Shown: one piece after another, positions 26,442 through 35,057 of the stretch
How positions within the stretch are numbered: the stretch's first letter is position 1
Layout of the letters: each line of letters begins with the position of its first letter
Origin: Glaciecola sp028401415
GTDB taxonomy: Bacteria > Pseudomonadota > Gammaproteobacteria > Enterobacterales > Alteromonadaceae
Length of the DNA stretch: 64,000 nt
Reading direction: 5' to 3'
NCBI RefSeq assembly: GCF_028401415.2
Contig: NZ_CP171821.2
Span: 992,001-1,056,000, forward strand
Program-made: the position numbers and the translations under genes
Notes under the pieces: generated by a model
What the model was told of the DNA's origin: nothing
Seen by the model: only the letters and a program-made list of their open reading frames with translations
The model's database searches: none

Positions 26442-29267
26442 TTATTTAATTGTGAGCGCGTCTTCAATTAACGCTTTTTGTTGCTGATTGTGAACAGATA
26501 CATAACCCACCGCTGGTGATGCGGAGGCGTTGCGACCTGCATATGTAAGTTTGGCGCCAGCTGGAACAGACTGCCAAAAATGATGTTGACTACAGTACCA
26601 CGCACCTTGGTTTTGTGGCTCTTCCTGACACCATACCCAATCCTTAACATGCTTGTAATTAGCAACAATAGCCGCCATTTCTTGTTCAGGGAAGGGATAT
26701 AACTGCTCAATTCTGATAATAGCAACATCGTCTTGTTCGTTTTTTCGACGCTGTTCAAGCAAATCGTAGTACACTTTACCGGCGCACATGACCACCCGCT
26801 TGATCTTTTTAGGTTCCATATCATCCACTTCGTCGATAACGTTGTGGAACACCCCTTGGGCAAGCTCGTCAAGAGAGCTCACGGCTAGCGGGTGACGTAA
26901 TAGAGATTTAGGCGACATAACAATTAGCGGTTTGCGCATAGGTCTTACGGCCTGACGCCTAAGCATGTTATAAACTTGTGCAGGTGTAGACGGCACACAT
27001 ACCTGCCAGTTATGGTCAGCACAGGCCTGCAAGAAGCGCTCAAGCCGCGCCGAACTGTGTTCTGGACCTTGCCCTTCGTAGCCATGAGGGAGTAAAACAG
27101 TGAGTCCGCATAGGCGCCCCCACTTTGCTTCACCAGATGACAAAAATTGATCAAACACCACTTGCGCACCGTTAGCAAAGTCACCAAATTGCGCTTCCCA
27201 AATCGTGAGAGTGGCAGGCTCAGCTGTTGCATACCCATATTCAAATGCCATTACCGCTTCTTCTGACAAAACCGAATCGTAAATTTCGATATTGCCTTGC
27301 TTATCTTTTATATGCTGCAATGGCATGTATTCTTCGCCGCCATCCTGACCATGGAGCACAGCATGTCGATGGAAAAATGTGCCTCGCCCAGAATCTTGAC
27401 CAGTTATGCGAATATGAGTATTTTCATTCAAGATAGCTGCATAGGCTAAATTCTCGGCCATACCCCAGTCTAGCAAACGCTCGCCGCTTATCATCGCTTT
27501 TCGATCGTTATAAAGCTTGTTAACCCGAGATTGCAAACGGTGCGACTCTGGCACAGTGGTAATGCTTTTGCCTAATTCAACCAGTGTCTCTTTACTAAGG
27601 CTAGCATCGTAATCAACCGTCCAATCATGTTTTAAATAAGGCGTCCAATCAACTGAATGTTCAGTCATAGGACGCCATTCTTCTACCACGCAAGCACCGT
27701 GGTCAAGCGCGGCTCGATATTCAGACATTAGCTTATCAACTTCATGCTGCGCAATACTGCCCTCGGCCAGTAGTTGCTCTGCGTACACCTGTCGCGGCAC
27801 GGGATGCTTCTTAATTTTTTGATACATCAATGGCTGGGTTGCATTCGGTTCGTCAGCTTCATTATGTCCATGTCGGCGATAGCAAACCAAATCAATTACC
27901 ACGTCTTTTTTAAACTTGTTGCGATAGTCTAAGGCAAGCTTGGTGACAAACATCACAGCTTCTGGGTCATCAGCGTTCACATGAAAAATCGGTGCCTGCA
28001 CCATTTTTGCAATATCAGTACAATACTGAGTAGAGCGCGTATCTTCGGTTTTAGAAGTGGTAAAACCTACTTGGTTGTTAATAACAATGCGAACTGTTCC
28101 GCCCACCGAGAACCCGCGCGTTTGCGACATATTAAAGGTTTCTTGAACGACGCCTTGCCCGGCAATAGCAGAATCTCCGTGAATAGTGACTGGCAAAACG
28201 GCTGATCCATCTTTACATCCTCTTCGCTGCAGCCTTGCTCTAACAGAGCCCATCACAACAGGATTCACAATCTCAAGGTGAGAAGGGTTGAACGCAAGCG
28301 CTAAGTGAACGTTGCCGCCTGGGGTTGCAAAATCAGAGGAGTAACCAGCGTGATATTTAACGTCACCTGCACCTAATGAATCGTCGTGCTTGCCAGCAAA
28401 TTCGTCAAATAATACCGACGGATTTTTTCCAAGTACATTGACTAGGACATTTAGTCGTCCTCGGTGAGCCATACCCATCACTACTTCTTTTGCGCCATTG
28501 GCGCCTGCTTCGGTAATTAATCCTTTGAGCATAGGAATGAGTGAGTCACCGCCCTCTAGTGAGAACCGTTTGGCACCCGTAAACTTAGAACCAAGATATT
28601 TCTCCATGCCGTCTGCGGCAATGAGGCCTTTGAGGATTTTGATCTTTTCATCGCGGTCAATCAGTGGCTTCGCTTCAACTGACTCAATGCGCTGCTGTAG
28701 CCAACGCTTTTGCTCGGTGTCAGTGATGTGCATGTATTCAGAGCCGATGGATCCGCAGTAAGTGCGATTAAGTGACTTGAACAAATCCCCTAATTTCATC
28801 TTTTCTGCATCTACGGCATATGAGCCCAAATTAAACATGGTCTCAAAATCGCTATCGCTTAGATTATGGTGGGAAAGCTCAAGATCGCGCACTCGCGCTT
28901 GCTGCCACAAACCTAGCGGATCAAGATTAGCGTGTTGATGACCGCGAAAACGATAAGCATTAATTAACTGAAGTACTTTGACCTGACGCTCATCACTTGG
29001 CGCATCCGCTTGCACAGCGCTGCTATTGCCTGCCCTTGCCGCAGGTCCCAGAGCTGCCATTTTTTTAAAGTCTTCACGAATAGATGAGTGCTTGGTTTCC
29101 ACAGACACACCGTCTATTGTAGGGAGCTCATCAAAGATTGATTTCCAGGTATCAGGAACATTTTGTGGATTGTCGAGGTACGCTTCATAAAGTTCTTCAA
29201 CGTACGCAGCATTGCCGCCTGCCATGTGGGAAGAATCCCACCATGCTTTCATCACGCTATTTTGCAT
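26442..29267 (-). CDS. sucA: 2-oxoglutarate dehydrogenase E1 component
   Basis: The thiamine-diphosphate E1 subunit decarboxylates 2-oxoglutarate and succinylates the E2 lipoyl group. It has the N-terminal E2-binding segment (SHMAGGNAAYVEELYEAYLDNPQNV), the active-site stretch GMAHRGRLNVLVNVLGK, the thiamine-diphosphate region with HGDSAIAGQGVVQE and NNQVGFTTS, and a C-terminal transketolase-like part with GYEGQGPEHSSARLERFL. Length of 941 residues is normal. It lies 209 bases beyond sdhB and behind a terminator, so it probably has its own promoter as well as readthrough from sdh. Confidence 0.98.
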   Translation of the reverse strand: MQNSVMKAWWDSSHMAGGNAAYVEELYEAYLDNPQNVPDTWKSIFDELPTIDGVSVETKHSSIREDFKKMAALGPAARAGNSSAVQADAPSDERQVKVLQLINAYRFRGHQHANLDPLGLWQQARVRDLELSHHNLSDSDFETMFNLGSYAVDAEKMKLGDLFKSLNRTYCGSIGSEYMHITDTEQKRWLQQRIESVEAKPLIDRDEKIKILKGLIAADGMEKYLGSKFTGAKRFSLEGGDSLIPMLKGLITEAGANGAKEVVMGMAHRGRLNVLVNVLGKNPSVLFDEFAGKHDDSLGAGDVKYHAGYSSDFATPGGNVHLALAFNPSHLEIVNPVVMGSVRARLQRRGCKDGSAVLPVTIHGDSAIAGQGVVQETFNMSQTRGFSVGGTVRIVINNQVGFTTSKTEDTRSTQYCTDIAKMVQAPIFHVNADDPEAVMFVTKLALDYRNKFKKDVVIDLVCYRRHGHNEADEPNATQPLMYQKIKKHPVPRQVYAEQLLAEGSIAQHEVDKLMSEYRAALDHGACVVEEWRPMTEHSVDWTPYLKHDWTVDYDASLSKETLVELGKSITTVPESHRLQSRVNKLYNDRKAMISGERLLDWGMAENLAYAAILNENTHIRITGQDSGRGTFFHRHAVLHGQDGGEEYMPLQHIKDKQGNIEIYDSVLSEEAVMAFEYGYATAEPATLTIWEAQFGDFANGAQVVFDQFLSSGEAKWGRLCGLTVLLPHGYEGQGPEHSSARLERFLQACADHNWQVCVPSTPAQVYNMLRRQAVRPMRKPLIVMSPKSLLRHPLAVSSLDELAQGVFHNVIDEVDDMEPKKIKRVVMCAGKVYYDLLEQRRKNEQDDVAIIRIEQLYPFPEQEMAAIVANYKHVKDWVWCQEEPQNQGAWYCSQHHFWQSVPAGAKLTYAGRNASASPAVGYVSVHNQQQKALIEDALTIK

Positions 29268-29411
29268 TTTTTAGCCTTGCTCTCAGAAGTTAAGCATATT
29301 GTATTCTAAGTAAATTTCTTTTTAAATCGCCTAACACCATAGTGTTAAGGTATTTTCAAAAAAACTGCCCTTTTATACCCATTTCGTCTCGTTCCGTCGA
29401 ATTTATGCAAT

Positions 29412-29440
29412 AAAAAAGCCACTTTCAGTCAGTGGCTTTT
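29412..29440 (-). terminator. Intrinsic terminator between sdhB and sucA
   Basis: AAAAGCCACT (29414-29423) pairs perfectly with AGTGGCTTTT (29431-29440). On the minus strand the stem is followed by six T residues. It partly or fully separates sdhCDAB from sucABCD. Confidence 0.9.
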
Positions 29441-29476
29441 ATGTTTTGCTTTAAAATAATTTAGTCTTTGAAAAAT

Positions 29477-30187
29477 TTATACCGCCCTTTGCAACAGCAT
29501 AGACTTAATCTGACCAATCGCTTTTGTCGGATTAAGGCCCTTTGGACATACACTTACGCAATTCATGATGCCATGACAACGAAACACACTAAACGCATCG
29601 TCAAGGTCATTTAAGCGCTCGTCAGTTGCAGTATCGCGGCTGTCAATTAAGAATCGGTATGCGTGCAATAAGCCTGCTGGACCAATAAACTTATCTGGAT
29701 TCCACCAGAATGACGGGCACGATGTCGAGCAACACGCGCAAAGAATACACTCGTATAAACCATCTAACTTTGCTCTTTCTTCAGGGCTTTGCAGATGCTC
29801 GCGTGCTGGCGGTTGCTTCTCGTCATTGATCAAAAAGGGCTTTATTTTTTCGTATTGCGTATAAAATTGGCTCATATCGACGACTAAATCCCTCACCACT
29901 GGCAAACCCGGCAATGGTCGAACGACAATTTTGCCTTTGCCTAGGGCCGACAATGGAGTGATACACGCCAAGCCATTTTTACCGTTCATGTTCATGCCAT
30001 CAGAGCCGCAGACACCTTCTCGGCATGAACGGCGAAAAGACAAAGACGGATCTTCTTCTTTCAAGGCAATCAATGCGTCAAGCACCATCATGTCTTGGCC
30101 TTCTTCGACTTCTAATTGATAGTCCTGCATGCGAGGTGCATCGTCCACCTCTGGGTTGTAACGATATATTGAAAAAGTTAGTTGCAT
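29477..30187 (-). CDS. sdhB: Succinate dehydrogenase iron-sulfur subunit
   Basis: It carries electrons from SdhA FAD to the quinone site through 2Fe-2S, 4Fe-4S and 3Fe-4S clusters. The plant-type ferredoxin motif CREGVCGSDGMNMNG is near residues 55-70. The bacterial-ferredoxin motifs CILCACCSTSCPSFWWN and CHGIMNCVSVCPKGLNP follow. At 236 residues it is normal. It sits 13 bases after sdhA and is the last gene before the terminator at 29412. Confidence 0.98.
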   Translation of the reverse strand: MQLTFSIYRYNPEVDDAPRMQDYQLEVEEGQDMMVLDALIALKEEDPSLSFRRSCREGVCGSDGMNMNGKNGLACITPLSALGKGKIVVRPLPGLPVVRDLVVDMSQFYTQYEKIKPFLINDEKQPPAREHLQSPEERAKLDGLYECILCACCSTSCPSFWWNPDKFIGPAGLLHAYRFLIDSRDTATDERLNDLDDAFSVFRCHGIMNCVSVCPKGLNPTKAIGQIKSMLLQRAV

Positions 30188-30200
30188 TGCACTGCTCCTA

Positions 30201-31973
30201 TTAATACGAACGCACTTTGGGAGGGAAAGCTTCCCTCAGCTTCGGTGCCATGTTTACGTCACGCTTTCTCATTGTCTCTGACTCTGGCAAATACACAGAG
30301 TGACATAACCAGTTCTCATCATCGCGTTCAGTAAAGTCAAAACGGCTGTGTGCCCCTCGGCTTTCTGTTCTAAAGTTTGCTGCAACAGCCGTGCTATAAG
30401 CTGTTTCCATGAGGTTATCAAGCTCTAAACACTCTATGCGCTGAGTATTAAAATCGCTGCTTTTGTCGTCAAGCTTAGCATGCTGCAAGCGCTCGCGAAT
30501 TTCCTTGAGCTCTTTTAAGCCCTCTGCCATTGCATCCCCTTCTCTAAATACAGAGAAGTTAAGCTGCATGCACTTTTGCATATCTTTTTTGATTTGCACC
30601 GGATCTTCACCTTTGCCTTTTTCAGACGACTCCCAGCGATTAAAGCGCGCCATGGCTGCATCGATATCGGAATCAGATGCATCGGACTTGATATCAATCT
30701 CGTCAAGGCTTTTACCGAGGTGTAGACCGGTTGCTCTACCGAATACGACCAAATCAAGTAAGGAATTACCGCCTAGACGATTTGCACCGTGTACTGATAC
30801 ACAAGCAATTTCACCACATGCGAACAGACCATCCATTTGCGACTCATTGCCGTCGCTATCAACAGTAATCACCTGACCGTCAACATTGGTCGGAATCCCA
30901 CCCATCATATAATGGCAGGTTGGAATAACAGGAATCGGCTCTTTCACCGGGTCAACGTGAGCGAATGTTCGTGATAGCTCTAGAATGCCAGGCAAACGAG
31001 ATTCAAGAACGTCTTTGCCTAAGTGATCTAGCTTCAGTTTAATGTGCGTACCCCATGGGCCTTCGCAGCCACGACCCTCTCGTATCTCAGTCATCATTGA
31101 GCGTGCAACAACATCTCGTCCGGCCAAATCTTTTGCGTTTGGCGCATATCGTTCCATGAAGCGTTCACCGTCTTTATTAAGAAGATATCCGCCCTCTCCT
31201 CGACAGCCCTCAGTCACGAGCGTTCCCGCGCCTGCAATACCGGTAGGGTGGAATTGCCACATTTCCATGTCTTGCGCTGGCGCACCAGCTCGTAAGGCCA
31301 TACCAACGCCGTCGCCAGTGTTTATGTGCGCATTTGTCGTTGAGGCATAAATACGACCTGCGCCACCGGTCGCTAAAACGACTGCTTTTGATTTGAAATA
31401 AACCAGCTCACCGGTTTCGATATCAATTGCGGTACAACCAACAACTTGACCGTGCTGGTTTTTAACCAAATCAAGCGCATACCATTCGCTAAAGACTTTT
31501 GTTTTGTTCTTGACGTTTTGTTGATAAAGCAAGTGAAGAAGCGCGTGCCCCGTTCTATCAGCCGCTGCAGCCGTGCGAGCTGCTTGTTCACCGCCAAAGT
31601 TTCTTGACTGGCCACCAAACGGTCGCTGATATACTTTTCCGTTTTCAAATCGTGAAAATGGCAGCCCCATGTTTTCCATCTCTATGATGGCTTCTGGGCC
31701 TGTCTTACACATATACTCAATGGCTTCCTGGTCACCGATGTAATCAGAGCCCTTAACCGTGTCGTACATATGCCATTCCCAATTATCTTCATGGGAATTA
31801 CCCAGCGCAACAGTAATACCACCTTGAGCAGACACTGTATGTGAACGAGTTGGAAAAACTTTTGAGAGGAGCGCACACGAGCGTCCCGATTCTGAAATTT
31901 GCAGTGCTGCACGCATTCCGGCGCCGCCGGCACCTATTACAACTGCATCAAATTCATGTACTGGTAACGTCAT
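30201..31973 (-). CDS. sdhA: Succinate dehydrogenase flavoprotein subunit
   Basis: The catalytic subunit oxidises succinate to fumarate using covalently bound FAD. It shows the dinucleotide-binding VIGAGGAGMRAALQI, the flavinylated histidine in TRSHTVSAQGG, the catalytic HPTG and MTEIREGRG segments, and the capping-domain end typical of SdhA. Length of 590 residues is normal. It is three bases downstream of sdhD in the operon sdhCDAB. SdhE, the flavinylation factor, is not in this window. Confidence 0.98.
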   Translation of the reverse strand: MTLPVHEFDAVVIGAGGAGMRAALQISESGRSCALLSKVFPTRSHTVSAQGGITVALGNSHEDNWEWHMYDTVKGSDYIGDQEAIEYMCKTGPEAIIEMENMGLPFSRFENGKVYQRPFGGQSRNFGGEQAARTAAAADRTGHALLHLLYQQNVKNKTKVFSEWYALDLVKNQHGQVVGCTAIDIETGELVYFKSKAVVLATGGAGRIYASTTNAHINTGDGVGMALRAGAPAQDMEMWQFHPTGIAGAGTLVTEGCRGEGGYLLNKDGERFMERYAPNAKDLAGRDVVARSMMTEIREGRGCEGPWGTHIKLKLDHLGKDVLESRLPGILELSRTFAHVDPVKEPIPVIPTCHYMMGGIPTNVDGQVITVDSDGNESQMDGLFACGEIACVSVHGANRLGGNSLLDLVVFGRATGLHLGKSLDEIDIKSDASDSDIDAAMARFNRWESSEKGKGEDPVQIKKDMQKCMQLNFSVFREGDAMAEGLKELKEIRERLQHAKLDDKSSDFNTQRIECLELDNLMETAYSTAVAANFRTESRGAHSRFDFTERDDENWLCHSVYLPESETMRKRDVNMAPKLREAFPPKVRSY

Positions 31974-31976
31974 ACT

Positions 31977-32324
31977 TTATACACCCCACAATACAAATAA
32001 ACCAACTGCAACATAAGCAATGGCGATTAAATTTAAGACGAACTGAAGTACGATTCGAACTTTGTGCGCTTTGACGTAATCAGTTAATACTTGCCATAAG
32101 CCAATACGCACGTGCATCCAGATTGCGATTAAAGTCACAAGCGTGAATGCTTTCATATATATACTGTCGAATAAACCTTTCCAGATATCAAAGGTGACCA
32201 CGGGTGTGGAAACAAAAAAGTACACCATAAAGATTGAGAAGGCAGAGATAATTGCCGCAGAGGCTCGCAAGGTCACCCAATCTTGAATACCGTTGCGTTT
32301 CATAGATGCTTGATTAGTTACCAT
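31977..32324 (-). CDS. sdhD: Succinate dehydrogenase membrane anchor subunit D
   Basis: A small three-helix membrane protein (helices near residues 22-42, 55-78 and 88-113) that with SdhC holds the quinone site and haem b. The helix-two segment LIAIWMHVRIGLWQVLTDYV contains the conserved haem-ligand-type His and the D-Y pair. The frame is open to 32360, but the ATG at 32324 is preferred: it overlaps the end of sdhC by seven bases (ATGGTAA), and the protein then begins MVTNQASMKRNGIQDW like its homologues. Confidence 0.93.
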   Translation of the reverse strand: MVTNQASMKRNGIQDWVTLRASAAIISAFSIFMVYFFVSTPVVTFDIWKGLFDSIYMKAFTLVTLIAIWMHVRIGLWQVLTDYVKAHKVRIVLQFVLNLIAIAYVAVGLFVLWGV

Positions 32325-32707
32325 AATACCACTCCCAAAATGACGGTCACGACAATCCAAAGGCCTATCGAGACATTTGCACTCGTGGCACCTGATTTAA
32401 GTTCTTCCCAATATCCCATGTCCATAATGACGTGGCGCACCCCGCCTATGAAATGATAAGAAAGAGCCGATAGCGTGCCCAGCGCTATGATATAACCGAA
32501 TACACCATCTAGGAGACTTACAACTAATTCAAACCCTTCCTTTGAATTGAGTGATGTTGCCCATGCCCACACGACAAACAGCAATGCAAAAAACATTGCC
32601 ACGCCGGTGACACGATGAAGGATAGAAGCTTTGCCCGCAGAGGGGAGCTTAATGGTTGTCAGATCAAGATTAACTGGTCTTTGTTTTTTTACGCTTCGTT
32701 TATTCAC
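32318..32707 (-). CDS. sdhC: Succinate dehydrogenase cytochrome b556 subunit C
   Basis: A 129-residue, three-helix membrane subunit with the family signatures RPVNLDL, SILHRVTGVAMF (quinone-site Ser and Arg) and YHFIGGVRHVIMDMG (haem-ligand His). It is first in the sdhCDAB operon and divergent from gltA across a 577-base control region. As in E. coli, the order is C, D, A, B. Confidence 0.96.
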   Translation of the reverse strand: MNKRSVKKQRPVNLDLTTIKLPSAGKASILHRVTGVAMFFALLFVVWAWATSLNSKEGFELVVSLLDGVFGYIIALGTLSALSYHFIGGVRHVIMDMGYWEELKSGATSANVSIGLWIVVTVILGVVLW

Positions 32708-33284
32708 GATAAAACGCCCGTTGTTGTTTTCCTATTGATAACACAGAGCCGAGGCCTTTGTGTATGCAACTTTGGTTGTGTGTGCTTGCAGTTTCGTGCA
32801 ATCGTAATGTTAACTATATGTGAATGTGACTTTATAAAGTTATTAATAAATAACCCTTTAAATTCAGTGGCTTTGGAATATATCAATCCGCCTGTGCAAT
32901 AGCAATCAATTGTTGGTGTTTGGACTTAGCCTCGTAAACTTTTCTTTATACAAAAATTAGCATCACAAAAATGCCGATTAAAGACGCACCCTAAACGAAA
33001 GTGGTATAGATATTTTTTCATTCAGCGACCAAACTTAGGTCAATATCGACAAGACAGAATAGATATTGAGCAAATATGCATTAAAATTGACTTAATCATC
33101 AATGAAGATAAGATATCGACCGATTTTGCCTAACGTTTTCTTATTGCTAAGACAGCTTGGTTCACATTGCAAACAACATAGATATTTCCAGCAACAGTAA
33201 AGATATGTCCAATTTATCACCTAATGTGAACGAATTGCGCGTTTATTCCGTTTAATCGGAAACCTCAACTTAGGAGAGTATTTC
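32708..33284. promoter_or_regulatory. Divergent control region of sdhCDAB and gltA
   Basis: No gene is supported in these 577 bases. The gltA side contains five copies of AGATAT in the same orientation, at 33008, 33061, 33111, 33180 and 33201; three of them are extended to ATAGATATT. On the sdh side a perfect palindrome GTTATT-AATA-AATAAC (32839-32854) lies about 130 bases before sdhC. These are candidate regulator sites. ArcA or CRP involvement is plausible from other gammaproteobacteria, but I cannot assign a specific regulator. Confidence 0.5.
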
Positions 33285-34562
33285 ATGTCAGATAAATCAG
33301 CCACCTTGAAGGCAGGGGATGTTGAAGTAGAACTACCCATTTTAAAAGGTTCTGAAGGTCATCCAGTGATCGATGTTCGTAGTTTGGGTGCTAGCGGTTA
33401 TTTTACCTTCGATCCGGGCTTCATGGCGACTGGTTCTTGCGAATCTGCCATTACCTTTATTGACGGTGGAAAAGGCGTACTGCTGCATCGCGGGTTTTCA
33501 ATAGAAGACCTCGCTCGTGATTCAGATTACTTAGAAGTTTGCCACATGCTTTTACATGGTGATCAACCCAGCAAAGCGGAATATGAAGATTTCAAGGAAA
33601 CCATAACTCGTCACACAATGGTGCATGAACAGTTAAATATGTTCTTCCATGGCTTTAGAAATGACGCGCACCCTATGGCAATGTTATGTGGAACGGTTGG
33701 CGCACTGTCATCTTTCTATCATAGTGACTTAGATGTGGGCGACCCTGACCAGCGTATGCGCTCTGCACACCGTCTGATTGCTAAAATGCCTACCCTTGTT
33801 GCGATGTGTTACAAATACAACGTGGGCCAGCCTTTTGTATATCCCCGTAATGATTTGAGCTATGCTGCAAACTTTCTGAACATGATGTTCTCTGTTCCAG
33901 CAGAAGACTATAAAATAAGCAAAGCAGTAGAGCGTGCTATGGACAGAATTTTCATATTGCACGCGGACCATGAGCAAAATGCATCAACGTCCACGGTTCG
34001 CTTAGCAGGCTCATCGGGTGCAAACCCATACGCATGCATAGCAGCGGGAGTGGCATCGTTGTGGGGGCCTGCTCACGGCGGCGCAAATGAAGCTTGCTTG
34101 AACATGTTAGAAGAAATTGGTTCAGTTGACCGCATTCCAGAGTTTATTGAGCGAGCGAAAGACAAAAGCGATCCATTTAGACTGATGGGCTTCGGTCACC
34201 GTGTATATAAAAACTATGACCCACGCGCAACAGTCATGCGTGAAAGCTGTCATGAAGTACTGCAAGAGCTCAACGTTGACAATCCGCTGCTTGACGTAGC
34301 AATGGAGCTAGAAAGAATCGCATTGAGTGACCCATATTTCGCTGAGAAAAAGCTCTTCCCTAACGTTGATTTTTATTCTGGAATTGTTTTGAGCGCCATT
34401 GGTATACCAACCAACATGTTTACATGTATCTTCGCATTAGCGCGAACCGTTGGGTGGATCTCACACTGGAATGAGATGTTGAGCCAGCCCGGTCAAAAAA
34501 TTGGGCGTCCTCGTCAGCTATATACCGGTCATAGCAAACGCGAATATACCCCTGTAAAATAA
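33285..34562 (+). CDS. gltA: Citrate synthase, type I hexameric
   Basis: It condenses acetyl-CoA and oxaloacetate to citrate, the entry step of the TCA cycle. The catalytic residues are in GPAHGGANEA (His), MGFGHRVYKNYDPRA (His) and FPNVDFYSG (Asp). At 425 residues with an N-terminal beta domain (KATLKAGDVEVELPILKGSEG-like) it fits the NADH-sensitive Gram-negative type. An AGGAG sits eight bases before the ATG. It is divergent from sdhCDAB and ends at a strong terminator. Confidence 0.98.
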   Translation: MSDKSATLKAGDVEVELPILKGSEGHPVIDVRSLGASGYFTFDPGFMATGSCESAITFIDGGKGVLLHRGFSIEDLARDSDYLEVCHMLLHGDQPSKAEYEDFKETITRHTMVHEQLNMFFHGFRNDAHPMAMLCGTVGALSSFYHSDLDVGDPDQRMRSAHRLIAKMPTLVAMCYKYNVGQPFVYPRNDLSYAANFLNMMFSVPAEDYKISKAVERAMDRIFILHADHEQNASTSTVRLAGSSGANPYACIAAGVASLWGPAHGGANEACLNMLEEIGSVDRIPEFIERAKDKSDPFRLMGFGHRVYKNYDPRATVMRESCHEVLQELNVDNPLLDVAMELERIALSDPYFAEKKLFPNVDFYSGIVLSAIGIPTNMFTCIFALARTVGWISHWNEMLSQPGQKIGRPRQLYTGHSKREYTPVK

Positions 34563-34580
34563 GTTATAGTGCACGAGAAT

Positions 34581-34605
34581 AAGGCGCGTATATCGCGCCT
34601 TTTTT
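34581..34605 (+). terminator. Intrinsic terminator of gltA
   Basis: AAGGCGCG (34581-34588) and CGCGCCTT (34594-34601) form a perfect stem with a five-base loop, followed by T residues, 18 bases after the gltA stop. Confidence 0.93.
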
Positions 34606-34636
34606 CAATCTACTATAAAAATCATCAGGAAAAGAT

Positions 34637-35053
34637 ATGCAAAGTGCAGCAACTCGACTCGGCTATGCAGGCTTACTTCCATTTATCGGTATTCCTGTGC
34701 TTATTATCACCGGCAAAATCCATTACTTTGACGGATATACATACTTTGTTCAGTATTCAGCAATTATTCTGTCTTTTTTTGGTGGAGTCCATTGGCTTGA
34801 CGCGCTGCAAAACCGACGTAAAAACCACCAGCTTTATGTGGCAATGTTACCCAGCATAGTTGCATGGGCATCGCTTATTCTTTTTGAAGGCTACATCTTG
34901 TTCAGCGTGCTTTCTTTGGCCTATATAAGCATTCTTGTCTACGACAAATATGTGTTAGCGCTTGAAAAAGACATACTCATTCCCTATACCTTCATGCGCA
35001 CGGTTTTAACAACGGTTGTGGTGATTAGCCACCTCTTCATGGCTTCGATTTAA
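34637..35053 (+). CDS. DUF3429 family membrane protein
   Basis: A 138-residue protein with four or five hydrophobic helices. The N-terminal ATRLGYAGLLPFIGIPVL and the following YSAIILSFFGGVHWLDAL segment are the hallmark of DUF3429 (TMEM69-like) inner-membrane proteins, whose function is unknown. AGGAAAAG precedes the ATG. It stands alone between the gltA terminator and a convergent beta-helix gene that ends four bases away. Confidence 0.82.
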   Translation: MQSAATRLGYAGLLPFIGIPVLIITGKIHYFDGYTYFVQYSAIILSFFGGVHWLDALQNRRKNHQLYVAMLPSIVAWASLILFEGYILFSVLSLAYISILVYDKYVLALEKDILIPYTFMRTVLTTVVVISHLFMASI

Positions 35054-35057
35054 ACGA

